From a virus: a DNA stretch of 28,207 nt. This document shows positions 1-5,716 of the stretch, piece by piece. The position numbers and the translations under genes are program-made. The notes beneath the pieces were generated by a model. That model worked only from the letters and a program-made list of their open reading frames with translations, searched no databases and was not told the DNA's origin. Every line of letters begins with the position of its first letter. Within the stretch, counting starts at the first letter, position 1. The DNA lies in IMG/VR virus record IMGVR_UViG_3300042549_010274, positions 1-28,207 of that record; one strand, 5' to 3'.

Positions 1-587
1 TCGCAATAGCGATGCGTAATGGTAAGCGTTGGAAACTGCTCGGCAAGAGCCTCAATGACCGGCTCGGCTGGCGACCACGCCGTATCAAAGTTGTACGATG
101 TGCGACCCTGCTCGGTAATCTCCTCGGTCGTGCGGTCGTGCCACACTTCGCCGCAGTTCCACTTCGTTCCCCAGTTGGCGCAGTTCCAGTTGTACCACCA
201 GTCGGGGTGTGAGGAAATCTCGCCGAGCTTGTGCGTCGGGCAGACCATTGAGCCGCCGAATCCGGCAGATACAAGGTCTCGAATCGTGCCGTTGTTCAGC
301 ACTTCCTTGACGATAGGCAGGCCATCAACTTCCCAATGGCCTTCAGCCTTCTCGTAGCCTTCCTCGTCGTACTTGCCGACCTGCGCCTTCGTCTCAACCC
401 AAACCTTCTTACAGCCGCAAAGGAAGTTGTTCTGCGTTTCGTTCGCCGAGTAGTGTGGACTATCGGGAACCGGCACAATCTTGGCAAAGTCGAACGCATC
501 CTCGTCGCCCTTCACCAACTCAATGAGCCGCGCGACATCTGCCTCGTCGCCCTTTACATCAACCTGATTCACGCACCAGTTTGGCAT
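1..587 (-). CDS. Api92/DUF1281-like phage protein, 3' end outside window
   Basis: The frame is open from an ATG at 587 to the window edge, giving at least 195 residues; the C-terminus lies outside. The start is set by a strong GTAGTAGGAGG site. The protein opens MPNWCVNQVDVKGD and later carries the Trp/Asn-rich stretch DWWYNWNCANWGTKWN, near residue 135, followed by a segment ending in AWSPAEPVIEALAEQFP. This pattern is the hallmark of the Api92-like/YubB (DUF1281) family found on phages and plasmids, whose N-terminal part has a ferredoxin-like fold; its biochemical role is not known. It is the last gene seen in the leftward accessory group and has its own class A promoter at 609-657. Family assignment is firm, function unknown. 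Confidence 0.85.
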   Translation of the reverse strand, partial: MPNWCVNQVDVKGDEADVARLIELVKGDEDAFDFAKIVPVPDSPHYSANETQNNFLCGCKKVWVETKAQVGKYDEEGYEKAEGHWEVDGLPIVKEVLNNGTIRDLVSAGFGGSMVCPTHKLGEISSHPDWWYNWNCANWGTKWNCGEVWHDRTTEEITEQGRTSYNFDTAWSPAEPVIEALAEQFPTLTITHRYC

Positions 588-608
588 ACTGCCTCCTACT
601 ACATCCTT

Positions 609-657
609 ACTCCAAGTGGAGTGGTACTACCTTACAACCTAGCGACAGACAAGTCAA
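609..657 (-). promoter_or_regulatory. Class A promoter with 5'-terminal hairpin for the Api92-like gene
   Basis: Read on the minus strand: -35 TTGACT (657-652), 17-base spacer, -10 TAAGGT (634-629). The predicted +1 near 622 coincides with the first base of a perfect stem-loop, stem ACTCC/GGAGT with loop ACTT (622-609). A GTAGTAGGAGG ribosome site follows. The same layout recurs before seven or eight other genes here. Confidence 0.65.
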
Positions 658-938
658 GCGTGCCGGTGCGCCTCTACGAAATCGCAGCTTGGCAAGAAGC
701 ACCACCCATCCGCAGCAGCTTGCTTGTCCGACATAAACGGCGGATGGAACTCACACTCGCAAGGAGCGCAGTCCAAGCAGTAGACGAGATAGCCGTCTGG
801 CACACTCCCCTCATACAGCTCGAAGTCAAGCACATCAAAGCGCGTGTACGGCATACCATTCCAAGTGCCGATGACCTTCTCGTCGGCGTAGAACACCATG
901 TCTCCGCACGCAATACACTTATCCATCTGGCCGCTCAT
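654..938 (-). CDS. Small cysteine-rich (zinc-ribbon-like) protein, 94 aa
   Basis: Begins MSGQMDKCIACGDM, so it has an early C-x2-C knuckle, and a second cluster C-L-D-C-A-P-C-E-C near residues 54-60, with further Cys and His toward the C-terminus. This suggests a zinc-binding fold, but no named family was recognised. The start at 938 is chosen over the internal Met because GGGGGAG sits 5 bases upstream; its ATG overlaps the TGA of the upstream gene (ATGA), so translation is probably coupled. The promoter for the Api92-like gene lies across its 3' end. Confidence 0.7.
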   Translation of the reverse strand: MSGQMDKCIACGDMVFYADEKVIGTWNGMPYTRFDVLDFELYEGSVPDGYLVYCLDCAPCECEFHPPFMSDKQAAADGWCFLPSCDFVEAHRHA

Positions 939-1501
939 ACTAGCTCCCCCTCATAGTCCACGATGCCCTTCTTGTAGCGAATCATTGCGTCGGCCTCGGC
1001 TTCTGCTTGGTCGTAGCCAATGATGCCGCCCAACGACTCCACGACTTCCCAAGTGTTCTCGTGCGAGTGAACGCCGCAATCAACCGACTTCTCCAAGATG
1101 ACGCAATAGACCTCGCCACGGAGAACGGAGTCTACGACGCTAATCTCGGATTCGGCCTTCGCCGCAAGCTCCTCCTCGGTATAGGAATCGCCAAGCCAGA
1201 ACTTTGCCTGTTCCTTCTCAATGACATAGAAGCCAATCTGCGCGGAATCCCACTTGTCGGTGAACGGCGCAAGGCTGATGCTCATGCCGGAGTGGGAGTA
1301 GCCATAAAGCTTATGGACATACACCGCATCTGCCGGTGGCGTGAAGGTCGCCGTATTCTCGTCATCGACCGGAAGCTTGACATCCCACGGGAAGCCGTAG
1401 TTTGCGGCCTTCTCTCCGGTATAGAACTGACCTGCGCGGTCGCCAAGGACATCGTAGCCGTCGGCTGTGTCCTGCTCGATTCGTGTCCTATGCTTATCCA
1501 T
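935..1501 (-). CDS. Conserved phage hypothetical protein, 188 aa
   Basis: Starts MDKHRTRIEQDTADGYDV and contains a central segment with GYSHSGMSISLAPFTDKWDS followed by AQIGFYVI. Proteins with a similar 'HSG-x-SIS ... F-x-D-x-WDS-x-Q-x-GF' signature are recurrent hypothetical proteins of phages and plasmids; I know no activity for them. No membrane segment or signal peptide. The start is supported by a TTGTAGGAGGCAGT ribosome site and by a class A promoter directly upstream (1520-1569). Its stop overlaps the next ATG by 4 bases. Acidic overall and likely cytoplasmic. Confidence 0.75.
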   Translation of the reverse strand: MDKHRTRIEQDTADGYDVLGDRAGQFYTGEKAANYGFPWDVKLPVDDENTATFTPPADAVYVHKLYGYSHSGMSISLAPFTDKWDSAQIGFYVIEKEQAKFWLGDSYTEEELAAKAESEISVVDSVLRGEVYCVILEKSVDCGVHSHENTWEVVESLGGIIGYDQAEAEADAMIRYKKGIVDYEGELV

Positions 1502-1519
1502 ACTGCCTCCTACAACAAT

Positions 1520-1569
1520 ACGGCAACTGCCGTGCTAACGATACTAGGGTATCGGTATTACCCTGTCAA
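1520..1569 (-). promoter_or_regulatory. Class A promoter with 5'-terminal hairpin (for 188-aa gene)
   Basis: Minus strand: -35 TTGACA (1569-1564), 17-base spacer, -10 TAGTAT (1546-1541). A perfect stem ACGGC/GCCGT with loop AGTT occupies 1533-1520, starting one base from the predicted +1 at about 1534. TTGTAGGAGG follows. This is the closest match to a sigma-70 consensus in the window. Confidence 0.75.
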
Positions 1570-1839
1570 CTACCTATCGGCAACCTGAAAGATAAGACGA
1601 CCGCCGCCGTTCATCTCGTCGTCTGCCGAGACAATCACCTCGAACTTGTCGCCGTGAATGTCCTCAATAATAAGAACCGGGAATGGGGGGAAGTAATCGT
1701 CGCCTTCCTCAACCCGGCCACCAATAATCCGCGCGCCGCGCAGCGGCTCAAGCATCTCACTGATGATGTAATGAACTTCCCGATCCTCTGGCAGAAGCTT
1801 CTCGCGCTCCTTCACTAGTGCGTCATGATTGACTTCCAT
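1570..1839 (-). CDS. Conserved phage hypothetical protein, 89 aa
   Basis: Small acidic protein beginning MEVNHDALVKEREKLLPED. The C-terminal half reads like a beta-rich domain with 'PFPVLIIEDIHGDKFEVIVS' followed by ADDEMNGGGRLIF; the last part resembles the 'S-x-D-x-E-G-N-G-G-G' signature of small phage proteins of unknown role. Start supported by GTAGTAGGAGG 5 bases upstream and by a class A promoter at 1861-1909. It stands as its own transcription unit between two promoters. Confidence 0.7.
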   Translation of the reverse strand: MEVNHDALVKEREKLLPEDREVHYIISEMLEPLRGARIIGGRVEEGDDYFPPFPVLIIEDIHGDKFEVIVSADDEMNGGGRLIFQVADR

Positions 1840-1860
1840 AACTTCCTCCTACTACTTCCT

Positions 1861-1909
1861 ATCCCAAGCGGGATCTATTTAGTATCTGGGTTGTCTATCA
1901 CCTTGTCAA
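1861..1909 (-). promoter_or_regulatory. Class A promoter with 5'-terminal hairpin (for 89-aa gene)
   Basis: Minus strand: -35 TTGACA (1909-1904), 17-base spacer, -10 GATACT (1886-1881, weaker). A perfect stem ATCCC/GGGAT with loop GCTT spans 1874-1861 and starts exactly at the predicted +1 (about 1874). The -35 lies inside the 3' end of the upstream 67-aa gene. Confidence 0.6.
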
Positions 1910-2078
1910 GTACGAAAGCGAACCGGTAGGCCGTCTTGCTCCTAGGCTTATGCGCATCCTGACAAGCTTCGCACACCCATGCCCCATAAGGGCTTGGTAT
2001 AAGACCATGCTTAACATTGTTCGGACACCTGGGGGCCGGGTCGCCCTGCCACTCGCTAGTTTTTTTCTTCACGCTCAT
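1875..2078 (-). CDS. Small zinc-ribbon-like protein, 67 aa
   Basis: Lys-rich N-terminus MSVKKKTSEW, then Cys at about residue 18 and a C-x2-C at about 35-38 (WVCEACQDAHK), giving a possible incomplete zinc site with nearby His. No family recognised. It overlaps the upstream gene by 23 bases and has only a weak purine-rich ribosome site (AAGAGA), so coupled translation is likely. The promoter of the next gene starts within its 3' end. Confidence 0.6.
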   Translation of the reverse strand: MSVKKKTSEWQGDPAPRCPNNVKHGLIPSPYGAWVCEACQDAHKPRSKTAYRFAFVLDKVIDNPDTK

Positions 2079-2292
2079 TCTCTTCGATTTTCTGTATTAC
2101 CCGGAGCATAAAATCGTCTCCGACTTCCCGCAGCTCTGCCGAGAGATCCTGATATACGCTATCGATAAAGTGCTCGCATGACTCCACTGACCAGTCCGGC
2201 CGCAACCGGCGAACATCCTGAACGCCAAAGTTGACGGTGATGGAAACCACCTGGAGGTTCTGCTTTACCTCGTCATCGCTCATCTCACTCAT
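2056..2292 (-). CDS. Small phage protein with DVxxLRPDWS motif, 78 aa
   Basis: Contains 'FGVQDVRRLRPDWSVESCE' near residues 23-41, followed by a helix ending in a charged tail. Similar 'DV-x2-L/R-P-D-W-[ST]' segments occur in many small phage proteins of unknown function. No metal motif or membrane segment. It overlaps the upstream gene by 8 bases and the downstream gene by 23 bases, typical of a tightly coupled operon. Confidence 0.65.
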   Translation of the reverse strand: MSEMSDDEVKQNLQVVSITVNFGVQDVRRLRPDWSVESCEHFIDSVYQDLSAELREVGDDFMLRVIQKIEENEREEKN

Positions 2293-2554
2293 TCACAATC
2301 ACCAAGCGGCAGTTATCGAACCCACGGGAGCACATCCCCGGCTCATGCGTATATGGCTCGGCAATAGTAGCTCCGCACGACAGACACCACTCCCCGCAAG
2401 GGCAGAAGTCATCTGACGCAAAGATCGGATAGGGCGCATTCCCTTCGTTGTCGAGCGCGGTTGAGGCAAGCTCGGCCCCGAACCGGGACTGGGCGCAGGG
2501 AACACAATTGACCGAACCCTCATAGGAGTAGGCCTGAACCTCCCACGCCTTCAT
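2285..2554 (-). CDS. Conserved small Cys-rich phage protein, 89 aa
   Basis: From the ATG at 2554 the protein reads MKAWEVQAYSYEGSVNCVPC, then DNEGNAPYPIFASDDF and two CxxC-like pairs (CPCGEWCLSC). The order 'aromatic strand, C-x2-C, D-x-EGN-x-(I/Y)P(V/I)F, C-x-C' matches a widespread small phage family of unknown function. A TTG four codons upstream (2566) is possible, but the ATG overlaps the stop of the 20-aa ORF (TAATG), which favours coupled initiation there. Confidence 0.7.
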   Translation of the reverse strand: MKAWEVQAYSYEGSVNCVPCAQSRFGAELASTALDNEGNAPYPIFASDDFCPCGEWCLSCGATIAEPYTHEPGMCSRGFDNCRLVIVNE

Positions 2555-2616
2555 TAAAAGAACCAACTAAACACAATAAAGAAAAACCAAATCCTCAAAC
2601 CAGTACCAATGTCCAT
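2554..2616 (-). CDS. 20-aa hydrophobic microprotein
   Basis: Translation from ATG at 2616 gives M-D-I-G-T-G-L-R-I-W followed by an almost purely hydrophobic half rich in Phe, Ile, Val and Trp. It has one of the best ribosome sites here (TAGGAGGAAGT before ATG), which itself contains the stop of the upstream gene. The stop overlaps the next ATG as TAATG. It could be a single-pass membrane peptide, or a leader whose translation opens the weakly signalled downstream gene. Too short for homology; the signals, not the sequence, support it. Confidence 0.5.
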   Translation of the reverse strand: MDIGTGLRIWFFFIVFSWFF

Positions 2617-2624
2617 ACTTCCTC

Positions 2625-2936
2625 CTACGGCTGTACGATTGTGGAGTCCGAGTATACCAGACCATACGATTCGGGGTCGTGGCCAATACGCGACTCAAGC
2701 TTTAGGGCCGGCATACTGACCTTCCTGATGCTCTCGCCACAGTCATGGCAACGAATCTCGGTAATGTCTGGGTAGGCGTACTCCTCGGGGTTCTGCTGAA
2801 CGGCAATCTGCGCTTTATCACCTTCGCCGATGATGGAGCAGACTACCTCAAGCAGCCCATAGAAGTAGATACCATCCCACCACTCATCGGACGCCCGGGT
2901 CTTGCCGGAGCAGCCCTTATGAAGATAGGCCTTCAT
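2625..2936 (-). CDS. Small zinc-binding-like protein, 103 aa
   Basis: Starts MKAYLHKGCSGKTRASDEWWDG, with an H-x2-C near the N-terminus and a C-x2-C (EIRCHDCGESI) at about residues 63-66, together a plausible H/C-C-C zinc site. The acidic middle and C-terminus match nothing I recognise. The ATG overlaps the upstream stop (ATGA) and an AGG-like site is weak, so expression is probably coupled. Confidence 0.65.
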   Translation of the reverse strand: MKAYLHKGCSGKTRASDEWWDGIYFYGLLEVVCSIIGEGDKAQIAVQQNPEEYAYPDITEIRCHDCGESIRKVSMPALKLESRIGHDPESYGLVYSDSTIVQP

Positions 2937-3184
2937 GATCCACGCTCTAGCTTGTGTGCTCGATCCGTGGCGTCCATGCCGACTCCGGTAAGACGCTGAA
3001 CCTCCGGGCCATCCCCTTCGGCCTCATAGAGCTTCAAGGCATCCCCAAAGGCGATACACGCATCAAGATACTCGCGCATAGCTTTAGGGTTATTCGTTAC
3101 TCGTGCCTGCTCAAAGGCATAGACGCCTCTCCCTGCTAGGAACCCTTCGAGCATGCCGTTCTGATACTTCTGTCCGGTCGCCAT
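2933..3184 (-). CDS. Small helical protein, 83 aa
   Basis: The start is placed at MATGQKYQNGML because GAGGAGG lies 6 bases upstream; a longer open frame (to 3268) has no ribosome site and overlaps the 31-aa gene. The protein is mostly helical, with no Cys, no membrane segment and a charged C-terminus ending AHKLERGS. Function not recognised. It lies between the 31-aa zinc microprotein and the 103-aa gene, and its stop overlaps the next ATG by 4 bases. Confidence 0.65.
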   Translation of the reverse strand: MATGQKYQNGMLEGFLAGRGVYAFEQARVTNNPKAMREYLDACIAFGDALKLYEAEGDGPEVQRLTGVGMDATDRAHKLERGS

Positions 3185-3185
3185 A

Positions 3186-3281
3186 CTAGACCTCCTCACA
3201 ATCGTGGCCATTAAACCACTCATTCGCTTCCTCTGTGTCAAGCAAATCAAACTGCCTGCCACACTCACCGCACCGAGCCAT
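3186..3281 (-). CDS. 31-aa zinc-finger microprotein
   Basis: First gene of the leftward operon, too short for most gene finders. It reads MARCGECGRQF at the N-terminus and ends NGHDCEEV, giving C-x2-C plus a distant H-x-C: the four ligands of a single zinc finger. GTAGTAGGAGG lies 7 bases before the ATG, and a class A promoter with hairpin lies directly upstream. The next gene's ribosome site overlaps its stop. Single-finger proteins of this size usually bind nucleic acid or protein; the partner is unknown. Confidence 0.65.
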   Translation of the reverse strand: MARCGECGRQFDLLDTEEANEWFNGHDCEEV

Positions 3282-3302
3282 ACCGGTACCTCCTACTACA
3301 CA

Positions 3303-3350
3303 CCCCAAGTGGGGCAGTGATACCATAGGGGATAGAGGGCCGGCCGTCAA
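3303..3350 (-). promoter_or_regulatory. Class A promoter with 5'-terminal hairpin for the leftward operon
   Basis: Minus strand: -35 TTGACG (3350-3345), 17-base spacer, -10 TATGGT (3327-3322). Stem CCCC/GGGG with loop ACTT (3314-3303) starts at the predicted +1 (about 3315). The two palindromic operators at 3361-3424 lie immediately upstream of the -35. Confidence 0.7.
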
Positions 3351-3360
3351 ACCTGGCGAT

Positions 3361-3424
3361 GGTTAAGACTCCTTAACCTGCCCAGCGTGCTGCCTGCGGG
3401 TCGATTTGGTTAAGACTGCTTAAC
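3361..3424. promoter_or_regulatory. Pair of palindromic operator-like sites
   Basis: GGTTAAGACTCCTTAACC (3361-3378) and GGTTAAGACTGCTTAAC (3408-3424) differ at one inner base; both are GGTTAAG/CTTAACC-type half sites around ACTC or ACTG. Their starts are 47 bases apart, and the nearer one is 11 bases upstream of the -35 of the leftward promoter. This is the geometry of a dimeric DNA-binding regulator's sites. Confidence 0.6.
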
Positions 3425-3932
3425 AATGCCCCAGTCTGGTATAGAGCTGGAGTAAAAGGCCGGAATAACCGCTAGAAATAACTTGCTGGCATAATAACTT
3501 GTGTGGTAAAGGGGCAGAATAACCAGGAATAGGGGGGTTTGGAGTGAAGGCATAAACGGCCTGGGATAACAGCCAGCGTGCAACCCCCACAGAAACCCAC
3601 TTCCACCCACCACCACCGTATCATCTTTAAGATTCCGCAACCAAACTGCCCACCGAACCCCAACTACAGCAAAGATGTTACCTAGCTAGGCAATAGCAGG
3701 TCATAGCACAGGCAGGGATACCAGTCCCCGGTACAGGAAGAATCAGCCATGATCGAATCTCTTCTCTCCTACTACAATCTCTTAGTGTTTCTCCTTCCCT
3801 ATGGAGCGTATACGGCGCCTGCCTCACGGCACCGTGACCCTCCTCTCACGACTCAGCCGCCTTCGGCGTCTTCGGGCCGAGCCTGAGGCTCACTGGCGTA
3901 GACAACCACAGAGCTGCGCAATGATACGACGG

Positions 3933-3947
3933 TGGTAGAATGCCTAG
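3933..3947 (+). promoter_or_regulatory. Class B (leaderless) promoter with extended -10
   Basis: TGG directly precedes -10 TAGAAT (3936-3941), an extended -10 signal; GCCTAG then separates it from the ATG at 3948 by exactly 6 bases, so transcription would start at or one base from the start codon. No Shine-Dalgarno precedes the ATG. Confidence 0.6.
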
Positions 3948-4061
3948 ATGGAAAAGCATATGGTTGAATACATGAGAGAAGTCTTCGATGAAAACCCCGT
4001 GTTGGTAGCATCTACGCTTGCCGGCATTGTAATCGGCTGCGTGCTGGCGCTAGCAAGCTAG
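3948..4061 (+). CDS. 37-aa single-pass membrane microprotein
   Basis: The N-terminal half (MEKHMVEYMREVFDEN) is charged, and the second half (from about Pro17) is one continuous hydrophobic segment with small residues, ending LALAS. This fits a small membrane protein with its tail inside the lipid. It is the first gene of a rightward unit and is likely leaderless. The next gene's ribosome site (TAGGAG) overlaps its stop codon, so it may share a role with the following membrane protein. No family recognised. Confidence 0.6.
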   Translation: MEKHMVEYMREVFDENPVLVASTLAGIVIGCVLALAS

Positions 4062-4071
4062 GAGATACGCT

Positions 4072-4638
4072 ATGGCATACATATTGCGCAAGTTCTCTGA
4101 AGAACTGATTGTCGTCCTGCTGATTGGCCTTGTCTCGACTACTACCGCCTGGACAGCGATCCAAGCGTCTTTCCATAACAACGCATCTTCTGCCGCCTAT
4201 GGCGACTACCAGCTGATTATCGCTGACGCGAATAATCTGTGGATCACGGCAGAGGTCAAGTACCGGGCCGACCTGCTGGCCTGGGACACCGGCCTTGGTG
4301 GCTCATATGAGTTCAGCGTGTACGCGGTGCCGTGCCAGACCAAAATCTTCCCCGCGACCCAACTGCCAGACTGCGCGGAGTATATGGACGCCGTGTATGG
4401 CCCATATAACGAGATGTATAACAGCGGAGACGAACCCCTTGCGCTCTCTGAGCTTGAAGGCGGCTACAGCAACCGACTACAGGTACTCACGGGCATCTTT
4501 GCCGTTGCCCTGTTTGCCCTGGGTGTCACCTCTCCGATGAAGAGCCGGAAGAACGCCTCGTACCTTGTGGCGTTTGCCGCAGTCCTGTGGGTGGTTGGCA
4601 TTGGCCTGATGGTCACAATCCCCATTATCTTGCTGTAA
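4072..4638 (+). CDS. DUF4337-like membrane protein, 188 aa
   Basis: One N-terminal membrane helix (about residues 12-32, with 'VSTTTAWTAIQASF' just after), a middle soluble domain of about 100 residues containing two Cys, and two C-terminal helices (about 138-155 and 165-187). The N-terminal 'LIGLVSTTTAWTAIQASFHNN' portion resembles DUF4337-type proteins, in which the helix is followed by a Tyr-rich helical region. Function of that family is unknown. Start supported by AGGAG 7 bases upstream. It follows the membrane microprotein and precedes a conserved soluble phage protein, so it may form an envelope-directed phage function. Similarity is suggestive only. Confidence 0.7.
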   Translation: MAYILRKFSEELIVVLLIGLVSTTTAWTAIQASFHNNASSAAYGDYQLIIADANNLWITAEVKYRADLLAWDTGLGGSYEFSVYAVPCQTKIFPATQLPDCAEYMDAVYGPYNEMYNSGDEPLALSELEGGYSNRLQVLTGIFAVALFALGVTSPMKSRKNASYLVAFAAVLWVVGIGLMVTIPIILL

Positions 4639-4647
4639 GGAGAGGGT

Positions 4648-5301
4648 ATGTCATACGTCATTGCAAATATCCCGCCGATTGCCTGCTACGTCCGCAAGGA
4701 GTACCTGCGCGACTTACAAGACAGCCACGGAGAATTCACTCCTGCCTATTGGGTAACCGTCAAGGCAATCCGCCACCGCGCCCTATACATTGAGGCATTC
4801 CTCCCAGAGTACGGCGCCCTGTACGACAAGCTGCCGATCAGCGCCTTTGTCTGGAGGCCGGAGACCCCAAGCCCCGACTTGAAGCTGGGTGACCTGCAGC
4901 TCTGGGACGCTATCTCCCCCCAGCTGAGCGTGATCGAAAAGGCCGTGCTCAAGAATATGCGGTGTAAGTTCCGAACCCCGGCAGGCATATGGGGAGAGGG
5001 GCACTACCTCTTCACCGTTGACATGGTACATACTGACCCGAACGAGATCGACGCAAACTGGGCGCGTGTTCCCTCTGAGCATAAGTCCTATAACTTTATC
5101 CGCCTAGACAACGGGCAATTTGCCGCCCAGCCAAACAACCGGGTGCTGTGGCTTGATGAGGCTATTGTGGCAAAGGAGCCAAAGATGCCGAACTTTAAGG
5201 TCAGCACCAAGGAGTTCTCGGCTGAGGGCGGCCGCTGGGGCCTGGGTGACGAAGACTCGTGGACATATGAGCCGGCGCAAAATAAGGAGAAAGCCAAGTG
5301 A
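4648..5301 (+). CDS. Conserved phage protein of unknown function, 217 aa
   Basis: Soluble protein that reads MSYVIANIPPIACYVRKEYL at the start, then 'HGEFTPAYWVTVKAI', 'FLPEYGALYDKLPISAFVWR', 'LQLWD' and 'NGQFAAQPNNRVLWLD' in order. This succession is a well-conserved hallmark of a widespread hypothetical family in phages from aquatic samples; no activity is assigned. No catalytic motif is evident to me. Start supported by AAGGAGAGGGT upstream. It ends in a Lys-rich tail, and the next small gene overlaps its stop by 4 bases. Confidence 0.8.
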   Translation: MSYVIANIPPIACYVRKEYLRDLQDSHGEFTPAYWVTVKAIRHRALYIEAFLPEYGALYDKLPISAFVWRPETPSPDLKLGDLQLWDAISPQLSVIEKAVLKNMRCKFRTPAGIWGEGHYLFTVDMVHTDPNEIDANWARVPSEHKSYNFIRLDNGQFAAQPNNRVLWLDEAIVAKEPKMPNFKVSTKEFSAEGGRWGLGDEDSWTYEPAQNKEKAK

Positions 5302-5411
5302 GTGACCTTGGGGATTGGGTATGGCTGTTTGCCATAGCCATGGGCGTGCTCATCATTGTGGAACAGGCTCGATACGAGATCAAAGAGTCCCGCAAGAATA
5401 AGCGGCGCTAA
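5298..5411 (+). CDS. 37-aa single-pass membrane microprotein
   Basis: Starts with GTG that overlaps the preceding stop (GTGA), with AAGGAG 8-9 bases upstream. It reads MSDLGDWVWLFAIAMGVLII followed by a basic tail ending RKNKRR. A short N-terminus, one hydrophobic helix and a positively charged tail predict an N-out, C-in membrane protein. The class of very small membrane proteins recurs five or six times in this window. Partner unknown. Confidence 0.6.
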   Translation: MSDLGDWVWLFAIAMGVLIIVEQARYEIKESRKNKRR

Positions 5412-5530
5412 GCCCCTCCCTTTATCCTTCTTTTCTTTATCCTTCCTTCCCTCTCTCCCTCTGTCACCTCCGGGCGTGACTCCGGGCGTGACTCCGGAGA
5501 GCACCGGGGGCCACCTTGGCAAAACCTAGA
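5412..5530. repeat. Pyrimidine tract and 12-bp tandem repeat between operons
   Basis: After the microprotein stop comes a C/T-rich stretch (5413-5470), then CTCCGGGCGTGA repeated at 5468 and 5480 with a partial third copy at 5492. CTCCGG (5480-5485) can pair with CCGGAG (5494-5499). There is no U tract, so this is not a standard terminator, though it separates two transcription units. Confidence 0.5.
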
Positions 5531-5531
5531 T

Positions 5532-5560
5532 TTGACAGTCTGTTTACGGCCTGATACCGT
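5532..5560 (+). promoter_or_regulatory. Class A promoter for the rightward zinc-ribbon operon
   Basis: -35 TTGACA (5532-5537), 17-base spacer, -10 TACCGT (5555-5560). Predicted +1 is near 5567, at the start of a long structured leader. It drives the genes from 5717 on. Confidence 0.7.
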
Positions 5561-5566
5561 TCCTCT

Positions 5567-5716
5567 TGTACCCACCGGGGAACATCAACAACCGGGGAAA
5601 AGAGATGCGAGTCTCTGCTCTCGGAAGTAGAGCGGTTCACCATAACCCGGTGGGGCAGTTGTGTCGGTTGAGGCGGGACTCCTACCCCGTCTCCCGATAC
5701 CTTAGTAGGAGGTGCT
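5567..5716 (+). ncRNA. Structured 150-nt mRNA leader with Shine-Dalgarno-complementary loop
   Basis: By eye the leader folds in two domains. Domain 1: CCCACCGGG (5571-5579) pairs perfectly with CCCGGTGGG (5646-5654), closing a junction with AACCG/CGGTT (5590-5594/5633-5637), AGAGA/TCTCT (5601-5605/5612-5616) and GCTCT/AGAGC (5617-5621/5629-5633). Domain 2: GTGTCGG/CCGATAC (5661-5667/5694-5700) stacked on GAGGCGGG/CCCGTCTC (5670-5677/5686-5693), with loop ACTCCTAC. The loop's CTCCTAC (5679-5685) is fully complementary to the ribosome site GTAGGAG (5705-5711). It therefore looks like a cis-regulatory RNA. Fold and control are inference. Confidence 0.6.

Larger units (their letters stand above)
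3282..3947. other. 666-base intergenic region between divergent gene sets
   Basis: It holds the leftward class A promoter, two operators (3361-3378, 3408-3424), then a stretch at 3465-3570 with five copies of ATAAC at irregular spacing, and a GC-rich end with inverted repeats: TCACGGCACCGTGA (3824-3837), GCCG-CCTT-CGGC and GAGCC-TGA-GGCTC (near 3850-3892). One weak possible ORF (3749-3886, 45 aa, one hydrophobic stretch, AGGAAG upstream) is not called. A control region or replication origin is possible but unproven. Confidence 0.5.

Noticed and set aside
336-956. 206-aa plus-strand frame
   Set aside because: Shadow of the Api92-like and 94-aa genes on the minus strand, crossing a promoter.
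3465-3570. CRISPR array or regular iterons
   Set aside because: ATAAC copies are only 5 bases long and irregularly spaced (13, 16, 25, 47 bases).
3410-3640. 76-aa minus-strand frame
   Set aside because: No ribosome site, crosses an operator, and looks unlike neighbouring proteins; region treated as non-coding.
3682-3751. 22-aa minus ORF with an upstream TAGTAGGAG
   Set aside because: The ribosome-like motif is 13 or more bases from the ATG, there is no promoter, and its ATG collides with an equally weak plus ORF start.
3749-3886. 45-aa plus ORF with one hydrophobic stretch
   Set aside because: Only a moderate AGGAAG upstream and a low-complexity Pro/Ser end across the hairpin region; not enough to call.
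5088-5522. 144-aa minus-strand frame
   Set aside because: It lies opposite the conserved 217-aa gene and the pyrimidine tract, giving Lys/Glu/Gly low-complexity; no start signal.
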